Of a DNA stretch of 63,020 nt, positions 1-5,644 are shown one piece after another (the first letter of the stretch is position 1; each line of letters begins with the position of its first letter). A program made the translations under genes and the position numbers. Source of the DNA: Candidatus Methanosuratincola sp. (GTDB lineage: Archaea; Thermoproteota; Methanomethylicia; Methanomethylicales; Methanomethylicaceae); contig JACIVP010000008.1 in assembly GCA_014361455.1 (NCBI GenBank), positions 1-63,020 of the forward strand. The letters run 5' to 3'. The notes beneath the pieces were generated by a model. It ran no database searches, was not told the origin of the DNA, and saw only the letters and a list, made by a program, of their open reading frames with translations.

Positions 1-2
1 GG

Positions 3-323
3 GGTGGAGTAAGGCCCAGCGTCGATACCGAGAAAACGTTGTTTTCCATCGCCTGGGCAATGCAGATGGTTGATGCCGCCTTCGGCACCCTCTTCGGCGC
101 AATGGTCGGGCTCTTTGGGGCAAGCAGCACCCAGTTATTACTGGATCGCACATCTTGGGTGCTGCCGGCAGCAATGATAGTTGGTGCAGCTGCATTCGCG
201 TCTCTTTTTAACGCCATTTCTGGCTTGGTCGGCATCTTGTGCTATGGCAGATCATTTTGGCGCAACCTTTTTCCGTTCTGGCATAAGCCGAGGCGGAGCA
301 TCTTTGGGGCCATATTTTTGTGA
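3..323 (+). CDS. Partial small membrane protein (5' end outside window)
   Basis: The frame is open from the left edge of the window, so the start is probably missing; a TTG at 39 is the first internal start. The visible part has two hydrophobic stretches that look like membrane helices, then a basic, aromatic tail (YGRSFWRNLFPFWHKPRR). No family is recognised. It is followed by 127 bases before the MFS gene on the same strand. It could also be a chance open frame, as no ribosome site can be judged. Confidence 0.35.
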   Translation, partial: GGVRPSVDTEKTLFSIAWAMQMVDAAFGTLFGAMVGLFGASSTQLLLDRTSWVLPAAMIVGAAAFASLFNAISGLVGILCYGRSFWRNLFPFWHKPRRSIFGAIFL

Positions 324-450
324 AATCAAACTGCCACCCTAGATAATGTTTATGGTCTGCTTTTTGTAATGACGGTCATGGCTCAGAGTGGTTAGAATTG
401 AGATGGCATGGTATATGTGAATAAAATAAGAATATGGAGAAATTCAAACA

Positions 451-1710
451 ATGATCAAAAGATTTGACCGTTTCCAAGAGAACGAAGTCATGACCATCCT
501 CTGCATTGAGGTGGTGTTGATAATGATGGGGATAGGGCTTATCAGCCCTATACTCCCACAATACGCCCGCACCTTTGGGGTGAATGTCACCATGGTAGGG
601 CTGCTAATCACTGTCTTCGGAGTAGCCCGAATACTCGTTGACATCCCGGCAGGGCGGCTGACGGATAGGCTAGGGCGGCGTCCTGTTTTAATTGGAGGTC
701 CGCTGATATTGGTTGCTGGATCAATAGGATGTGGGCTAGCAGATAATTACTGGATGCTTCTGGGCTTCCGCTTCATCCAAGGCATAGGCTCGGCAATGTA
801 CACCACGGCGGCAATGGTCATGCTTGCTGATATCAGCACGCCTGATAATCGTGGGACAATGATGAGTTTCTATCAGGGGAGCCTTCTTCTTGGCGCCGGG
901 CTGGGTCCGACCGTGGGTGGATTTATTTCCGAACACTTCGGGCTGGCAGCTCCATTCTTTGCATTTGCCTTGTTTGCCCTCCTTGCCAGCCTCTGGGCTT
1001 ACCTGCGCCTTCCTGAAACACACCCGACATTACCAGTCAGTGCAACAGCAGTGGAAGTTGGCGATCTAGGCCCTCTACCAACTCCGCCGCCAAGAGGGCT
1101 TCAAGCCCTGCTTCGAGACCACAACTTTCTCTTGATTTCAATGATAACCTTCGGCATCTTCTTTGTACGCATGGGGGCACAAAACCAGATCTTACCCCTG
1201 CTCGGCGCTGATCGCCTTTGCTTAAGCGAGGGGCAAATCGGTTTAGCTCTTACACTAGTTGCTATCATCCAGCTCATTACTATCTTTATCGCCGGCAGGC
1301 TCTCTGATCAGTTTGGCAGGAAGGCAATCATTACCCCAGGATGTGTCATTGTTGCTGTCTCGCTACTAATGTTGGCACAAAGTTATGACTACTGGTTCTT
1401 GCTCCTCAGTTGCATAGTTATGGGGGTGGGCATTGGAATTTCCGGACCGATTTCCTCAGCCTATGTCACGGACATTATCCCAAGAGAAAGCTACAGTATC
1501 GGCATAGGTGCATACCGCGCCATAAGTGACCTTGGCTCCATTATCGGGCCTGTCCTTCTGGGGTTGCTCGCTGATATCAGGGGGTTCGGATTTTCGCTGC
1601 TGTTTAACAGCCTGTTTCTGTTTATAACTGCCATCGTCTTTCAGTTCATGGCTAAAGAGCCGATGCAGCACAAGAATAACATTATAAAAGGCGCTGTGGA
1701 TGTGATTTAA
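451..1710 (+). CDS. MFS family drug/metabolite transporter, 419 aa
   Basis: This is a twelve-helix major facilitator superfamily permease of normal length, acting in the cytoplasmic membrane, probably as a proton-coupled exporter. The motif-A loop between helices 2 and 3 is clear (GRLTDRLGRRP, near residue 70) and is repeated in degenerate form in the second half (GRLSDQFGRKA), as expected from the family's internal duplication. Helix 5 contains a GPTVGG turn like motif C of antiporters. The substrate cannot be read from sequence. The ATG start is preceded by a weak GGAGA at about 14 bases. A TauE-type exporter follows 28 bases downstream, so the two may be co-transcribed. The pair looks more bacterial than the rest of the window, which is only an impression. 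Confidence 0.88.
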   Translation: MIKRFDRFQENEVMTILCIEVVLIMMGIGLISPILPQYARTFGVNVTMVGLLITVFGVARILVDIPAGRLTDRLGRRPVLIGGPLILVAGSIGCGLADNYWMLLGFRFIQGIGSAMYTTAAMVMLADISTPDNRGTMMSFYQGSLLLGAGLGPTVGGFISEHFGLAAPFFAFALFALLASLWAYLRLPETHPTLPVSATAVEVGDLGPLPTPPPRGLQALLRDHNFLLISMITFGIFFVRMGAQNQILPLLGADRLCLSEGQIGLALTLVAIIQLITIFIAGRLSDQFGRKAIITPGCVIVAVSLLMLAQSYDYWFLLLSCIVMGVGIGISGPISSAYVTDIIPRESYSIGIGAYRAISDLGSIIGPVLLGLLADIRGFGFSLLFNSLFLFITAIVFQFMAKEPMQHKNNIIKGAVDVI

Positions 1711-1738
1711 TAAATTCTGATTAAAGGCAGATGAAACA

Positions 1739-2548
1739 ATGTTTTCCATAATTGAGACGGTTATAATCTTGCTCATCGGGGCCGGCGCCGGACTAACAGT
1801 GGGCATAATGGGCGGCAGCGGAGTCATGGTGGTCGTTCCGATGCTGACTCTTCTGCTTTCCTTTCCAGTTCACACTGCTATCGGCACCAGCCTGCTGATT
1901 GATGTCATCGCTACCGTGGTCACCTCCTTTATATACCATCGCCATCGGAACATTTACATCAAGCCCGGACTGTGGATTGCACTTGGCTCCATCGTTGGTG
2001 CTCAGGCAGGAAGCATATTTGCTGACATGATACCTCCTCTAGGCATGAGCAATCTCTTCGGACTGATGCTCATCCCCATGGGGGTACTGTTGTGGGTCAG
2101 AGGTATACGGCATACCACAGAGGGCCTAAAGGGCAATGATTCTAATGATGCAATCAGATTGCCGGCGCAAACCAGAAAACAGCGGCTAATCGCGCTTGGC
2201 TTGGGGTTATTTGTCGGCATTATGTGTGGCGTGTTCGGGGCAGGGGGCGGAGGGATGATACTGATAATCCTAGTCTTTGTCCTTCATTATCCTCTTCATC
2301 TTGCCGTGGGGACTTCCTCCTTTATCATGGCCATAACCGCTGCTTCAGGCACCGCAGGCTACATTTTACATGGAAATATTGATATCTATGCGGCTTTAAT
2401 TGCTAGCGTATCTACCTTGCTGGCTGCCAGTCTCGGAGCGCTGGTAGCCAACCGGGTCAGCGAAAAGACTCTTGGGCGCATCATCGGCACCGTCCTTATC
2501 ACACTGGGCATAGCTATGATTGCCACCCAGTATATGGTGGCTCAGTAA
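1739..2548 (+). CDS. TauE/SafE family anion exporter, 269 aa
   Basis: This membrane protein has two homologous halves. Each half carries a glycine-rich signature followed by a conserved threonine-serine element: GIMGGSG with IGTSLL in the first half, and GVFGAGGGG with VGTSSF in the second. This duplicated layout is typical of TauE/SafE (DUF81) permeases, which export sulfite, sulfoacetate or related organic anions. Length and about eight predicted helices match the family. The transported compound is unknown. It follows the MFS gene in the same direction with a short gap. After the stop at 2548 no further gene is seen until the integrase relic at 2805. Confidence 0.85.
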   Translation: MFSIIETVIILLIGAGAGLTVGIMGGSGVMVVVPMLTLLLSFPVHTAIGTSLLIDVIATVVTSFIYHRHRNIYIKPGLWIALGSIVGAQAGSIFADMIPPLGMSNLFGLMLIPMGVLLWVRGIRHTTEGLKGNDSNDAIRLPAQTRKQRLIALGLGLFVGIMCGVFGAGGGGMILIILVFVLHYPLHLAVGTSSFIMAITAASGTAGYILHGNIDIYAALIASVSTLLAASLGALVANRVSEKTLGRIIGTVLITLGIAMIATQYMVAQ

Positions 2549-2804
2549 TCTCTGCCTTCTTTGGGTGGACCGCGCCTGGGCTATGAGGTGCACCACCTTC
2601 TACACAGCAGTAACTGCGCCCCGCCCTCCCTTTGAAGAGCTCATCCCAGCAGCCGATCAGCGGCGGCTTTCTTTTCATGAAAATCAACCATGTGCGCAAC
2701 ATGTTGCTGCAGGGAGGATTAATTTCTGGAAACCGGAAGCGAGGAGTGAGGAAGGCAAAAACGATTGGAACGCATTTCCGATTAGCTGAAACATATACTA
2801 AGCC
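2549..2804. other. Intergenic, no gene seen
   Basis: Short open frames here have no codon pattern, start context or family resemblance. The stretch separates the exporter from the integrase relic and the element's left boundary. Confidence 0.5.
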
Positions 2805-2924
2805 ATGCCGAAGCCGGGATATCGCTCAATAACGCTGAGGGAGGAAGTTTTCAACGAGCTGATGTATAGAGCAGAGCTCCAGGGCTTGACCCCATCGCAA
2901 CTGATCCAGAAATCCCTCAGCCTA
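2805..2924 (+). pseudogene. Relic of an integrase N-terminal domain
   Basis: About 40 codons from ATG 2805 encode a domain starting MPKPGYRSITL, followed by a helix-turn-helix-like stretch (LTPSQLIQKSL). This clearly resembles the N-terminus of the resident element's own integrase (MPRKGYRSITL ... TTPQNIIRL), which starts 410 bases away on the opposite strand at 3214. The relic lies outside the 45-bp attachment repeat, so it is not part of the present element. After about residue 40 the frame enters sequence with no integrase character. I read it as the decayed intN of an older SSV-type element. A free-standing small ribbon-helix-helix gene is possible but less likely. Confidence 0.5.
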
Positions 2925-3029
2925 GGACCGTCCCCCAAGCAAAAGCAGGACCGTCCCAATTTCGCGGTTAAATCAAAATGCGGAGCTTTTTCGTCAACGT
3001 TTTTGCCTTCAAGGACAAAAAGGTTGATG

Positions 3030-3074
3030 GCGGGCCCGGAGGGATTCGAACCCTCGACCATTGACTTAGAAGGC
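3030..3074. repeat. attL: 45-bp attachment repeat, left copy
   Basis: Identical to 24319-24363. It contains the T arm, the 3' half of the anticodon arm including the anticodon region, and the 3' acceptor strand of tRNA-Arg(UCU), read on the minus strand. This is the displaced original tRNA 3' end left on the far side of the element after integration. Both integrase halves run through it in the same reading frame, encoding SKSMVEGSNPSG. Confidence 0.92.
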
Positions 3075-3130
3075 TTTCCTCGAGGGAATAGTCCATCAGA
3101 AACCATCAATCTGATGATGTTTTGCGGAGT

Positions 3131-3141
3131 TGTACCGTACA
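3131..3141. promoter_or_regulatory. Palindrome TGTACCGTACA, left-arm copy
   Basis: An 11-bp palindrome with one central base (TGTAC-C-GTACA) lies 57 bp inside the left attachment repeat. Two more exact copies lie at the right end of the element (24214 and 24238). In the circle all three flank the attachment site, as expected of arm-type binding sites for the integrase or its repressor. The role is inferred. Confidence 0.5.
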
Positions 3142-3343
3142 GTTTGGCTTTTTCCAGAAGTTTCAGATAGTCGGATTCGGGTAGCGTGATGGACCTGTAG
3201 CCTTTCCTGGGCATAATATAACATATTTTTCTCGCTATCGGAAATAGCTTTCTTTCACTTTCGCCCCTCCCTCCCCCGGCTTCAGTTTTTCGGAAATTTT
3301 TAAGCCCTCTGACCGTGGGATATCTGGGAAGGGGTGCGGGAAG

Positions 3344-3478
3344 TTGAGGTCGCTGCTCGAAACGGGCGAGGAGCTCTTCAACGGCAAGGTGAAGTGCAGG
3401 GAGTGCGGGAGGTGGTGTGCCTCCTGGCTCGGGCTAGCCATCCACGTGGGGAAGTCCCACGATCTGAGGAGGGAATAG
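3344..3478 (+). CDS. C2H2 zinc-finger protein, 44 aa
   Basis: Reading from TTG 3344 (purine-rich GGGAAGG upstream) gives a 44-aa protein with one classical C2H2 finger: C-x2-C-x12-H-x4-H, spanning CRECGRWC to HVGKSH. Such single-finger proteins are common in archaeal viruses and plasmids as DNA-binding regulators. The frame ends at TAG 3476, and the same frame continues at once with a 53-codon helical stretch. In related-looking archaeal proteins, from memory, the finger is followed by such a helical tail. The TAG may therefore be a nonsense mutation or readthrough site inside one gene rather than a true end. Confidence 0.6.
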   Translation: MRSLLETGEELFNGKVKCRECGRWCASWLGLAIHVGKSHDLRRE

Positions 3479-3481
3479 GCC

Positions 3482-3643
3482 GTGTGGTGGAGGAATTGCG
3501 AGGACGTCCTGGAACTCGCGCTGCTGAAGATGAAGAGGTGCGGGACAGCGGAGGAGTGCAGGGGGGCTGCGGAGGAGGTCCTGGCGCTGGTCAAGGAAAG
3601 GAAGCTCGAGAGGCTGAAGGAGGAGCTGGGGGCGATGGAATAA
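3482..3643 (+). CDS. Helical protein, 53 aa; possible tail of the zinc-finger gene
   Basis: Starts GTG 3482, one codon after the TAG of the zinc-finger gene and in the same frame. It encodes an amphipathic, strongly helical sequence (VWWRNCEDVLELALLKM, then an EEVLALVKERKLERL coiled segment) and ends TAA 3641. Codon choice is GC-rich and uniform with the finger part, which suggests one ancestral 98-codon gene. It could be expressed by reinitiation, by amber readthrough, or not at all. Other genes in the window end in TAG, so general recoding of TAG is unlikely. Confidence 0.5.
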   Translation: MWWRNCEDVLELALLKMKRCGTAEECRGAAEEVLALVKERKLERLKEELGAME

Positions 3644-3644
3644 G

Positions 3645-4778
3645 CTAAAGGAATGTTTCAAGCCCTTTTTGTTCTAACGTCGTTTTCATATTCCTAGAGA
3701 CCTGAGCAAGTGTTTCCTTGAATTGTGGTCTACCAATTTCAGATATGGCTGTTATTGGATCTTTTGATAATTCTATTGCTGATTTGTTTAGATTAAGATC
3801 GTTGAATTTATTTATAGAAAGCTGGTTTATCAGCCCATGTGTGAATTTCTGCAGTTCGCTAGCATTAGGCGCGTTATCTAAAGGATAGTAAAGAAAATCG
3901 CTTCTATTGAAAATCTTTCCAACACTCATAACTACGTTCTGGGGGAGGGGTATCCTTTTGTGGGATGGTCCCACAAAGCTCACACCTCTTAAAAGTGATA
4001 GAAGATCTTCTGATGGAACTTCTTTCCCGCTTTTCTTACGGCCCTTATGGTTGAACAAATAGATAGCATAGTCTTCCGTTTTTGCCCCCACGCACATGTT
4101 ATACATTACTTGCGAAACTATCGAATATCCTATGTCTTGGAATCGCCCACCTCCGACGTCCAATATCAGAAGACCTTCTGCGCCAAAGCGTTTTGTGTAT
4201 AAATCAATTAATTTAGGAATTTTTGACCGGGTTATGTAGGCTGGGATAAAATACGATAGTCTTGCTTTTCCAGAATAGGTCTCAATTATTTCAAACAATT
4301 CGTTAATGTGGTTTAGATAGACCTCTGTCGATTTCGCTTTAATTTCGTCTGGGAGTATGACCTTCGGTGGAACAGCAACGTCTATCCTTTCGTTGTTGTA
4401 TATTACATCTACCAAAAATAGCAAAGCCTGCCTCAATTCCAAGGCTGAGGGCACTTTTTGATATTCCAACATTACAAATGGGATGTTTATCTTACTCGCC
4501 TTAGTCTTGTATTTCAATCTTCTTTCGAAGAGATCTCTCTTTTCGTTATCATTATCCATCTCTTTTATCTCGTCGAACTTTAAAGTCAGGAAGACTTCAT
4601 TTATCGGATTCAGCGATTCAACATCCGCCGGGCCAGAGTCAATATTTTGGCTCGATACCTTTACCAACCGGTGTACTGATTTGCCGTTGATGTTTAGTTT
4701 AGCAATTCTCGCATACGTCCCGGTTTTATCATCATCGAATAAATTTTGAAGTTTGACGTAATAGTTTTTCATTATCAT
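3645..4778 (-). CDS. Unknown 377-aa protein of a three-gene operon
   Basis: No family is recognised. It is a soluble, mixed alpha/beta sequence of even composition. The middle (about residues 160-230) alternates strands and helices, with FIPAYITRSKIPKLIDLY and then a glycine-rich LLILDVGGGRFQDIGY. That could be part of a TIM-barrel or nucleotide-binding fold, and tRNA-guanine-transglycosylase-like barrels come to mind, only weakly. A basic HKGRKKSGK loop follows. The start overlaps the stop of the 88-aa gene upstream by ATGA at 4775-4778, so the two are translationally coupled. Low GC compared with the viral genes to the right suggests separate acquisition. The adjacent restriction-modification gene suggests a defence or modification role, which is inference. 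Confidence 0.75.
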   Translation of the reverse strand: MIMKNYYVKLQNLFDDDKTGTYARIAKLNINGKSVHRLVKVSSQNIDSGPADVESLNPINEVFLTLKFDEIKEMDNDNEKRDLFERRLKYKTKASKINIPFVMLEYQKVPSALELRQALLFLVDVIYNNERIDVAVPPKVILPDEIKAKSTEVYLNHINELFEIIETYSGKARLSYFIPAYITRSKIPKLIDLYTKRFGAEGLLILDVGGGRFQDIGYSIVSQVMYNMCVGAKTEDYAIYLFNHKGRKKSGKEVPSEDLLSLLRGVSFVGPSHKRIPLPQNVVMSVGKIFNRSDFLYYPLDNAPNASELQKFTHGLINQLSINKFNDLNLNKSAIELSKDPITAISEIGRPQFKETLAQVSRNMKTTLEQKGLETFL

Positions 4779-5014
4779 AATTCCCCTATACGAATACGAT
4801 CATTAATTTTAGCATATTTTATGGTACCATCGTCAAGACATCGAACAATAAGGAATGAGCCGTCTTCCAGCTTTTCTATTTTTGCAGACCCCGGTTCAAT
4901 CTTTGTGCTATAGGTCTTCTTCTTATATACAAATTCTATTGAAAAAGGGAATGGAAAAGGCAATTTAACTTTGGCAGAACATTCAGTCTCATCGAGGGGT
5001 CGCTTCCTGCTCAT
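4775..5014 (-). CDS. Small beta-rich protein, middle gene of three-gene operon
   Basis: An 79-aa protein if started at ATG 5014, 13 nt after the stop of the gene upstream; an ATG at 5041 would overlap that gene by 17 nt and give 88 aa. The start MSRKRPLDE is preferred because it clears the upstream stop. The sequence is mostly predicted strands (FSIEFVYKKKTYSTKI, SAKIEKLEDGSFLIV), like a small barrel or ubiquitin-like domain. No family is recognised. It is tightly coupled to the genes on both sides, so it may be a structural partner of the 377-aa protein. Confidence 0.65.
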   Translation of the reverse strand: MSRKRPLDETECSAKVKLPFPFPFSIEFVYKKKTYSTKIEPGSAKIEKLEDGSFLIVRCLDDGTIKYAKINDRIRIGEL

Positions 5015-5024
5015 TTGTTTCGCC

Positions 5025-5555
5025 TTAACTGTTGATCTCAATTACAATCCGGTCTTTCTCTATACGGCTTTCAAAAGGACTTTCTTTCTTAAGCGTCTCT
5101 ATCCTCTTCTTCACCCTTTCTTTGATTTCAGATTCAATCATCGATTCAGGGAACAAATGGTAAGTCAGTGCCAGGAGGTCATCCTCATTAAGCTTACTCA
5201 ACGACTCCAAAAATTGCGCTACATCTTCCTTATTCTTAGCCTTCAGTTGTTCCAAGAGATGATCGTAGGCTTTTTGACCCATCTCTGTGAGTTTATATTT
5301 TTTGTCATTTCGGGAAATTAGGTAGCCCAACCTTTCGTCGTTTAGTTTTTCCGTTATTTGTTCTGAATAATATCCGAATTTGTACGGCACGAAGTCGAGC
5401 TCTATGCCCAATATCTTAGACAGAATAATGGCTCTCTTTTGTACTTCAAGTTCAAAGCTTGGTTTTTTTCCTAACGCCAGTATCAAAATGAAGTCGTCTT
5501 TTCCCAAATACTTGAGCTCCTCTCGAATATCTTCGGGGAGTTTTTCTTTTTCCAT
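5025..5555 (-). CDS. Winged-helix protein, Panacea/DUF4065-like, 176 aa
   Basis: The first 90 residues show the pattern of the Panacea/SocA-like (DUF4065) family: a helix with RAIILSKILGIELDFVPYKFGYYSEQI, then a recognition-type helix and YKLTEMGQKAYDHL. The FVPYxxGxYS element is characteristic. Such domains act as antitoxins or adaptors in toxin-antitoxin and phage-associated loci. The C-terminal half is charged and helical (ESEIKERVKKRIETLKKE). It is the first gene of a three-gene operon and lies 89 bp downstream of the restriction-modification gene on the same strand. A regulatory or antitoxin role for the operon is inferred; family assignment is moderately sure. Confidence 0.65.
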   Translation of the reverse strand: MEKEKLPEDIREELKYLGKDDFILILALGKKPSFELEVQKRAIILSKILGIELDFVPYKFGYYSEQITEKLNDERLGYLISRNDKKYKLTEMGQKAYDHLLEQLKAKNKEDVAQFLESLSKLNEDDLLALTYHLFPESMIESEIKERVKKRIETLKKESPFESRIEKDRIVIEINS

Positions 5556-5644
5556 TTTCCATCACCTGTACTTAATTGATTCCCCGTATTTATCCCCTAT
5601 TGCAGAGCCGCAATCGACTTGGAGCGGTTTGGAATCATCGCATA

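Larger units (their letters stand above)
3030..3214 (-). pseudogene. intN: N-terminal part of split SSV-type integrase
   Basis: Starts ATG 3214 and encodes an N-terminal ribbon-helix-helix-like domain (GYRSITLPESDY, then TTPQNIIRLMV) before entering the attachment repeat. In the integrated state it runs out into host flank and stops at 2798, so it cannot make the enzyme. In the excised circle the 140 nt before the repeat, the 45-nt repeat and 919 nt of intC join to 1104 nt, exactly 368 codons including the stop, without a frame break. It is disrupted by design, not decayed: excision would restore a 367-aa integrase. Confidence 0.85.

Noticed and set aside
1739-2548. MFS/TauE pair as cargo of the element
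   Set aside because: Both genes lie outside the 45-bp attachment repeat and so belong to the chromosome, although an older island there is possible.
3334-3648. 104-codon open frame over the zinc-finger region
   Set aside because: Its glycine/glutamate-rich composition is a frame-shifted shadow. The frame with the C2H2 finger has the conserved residues.
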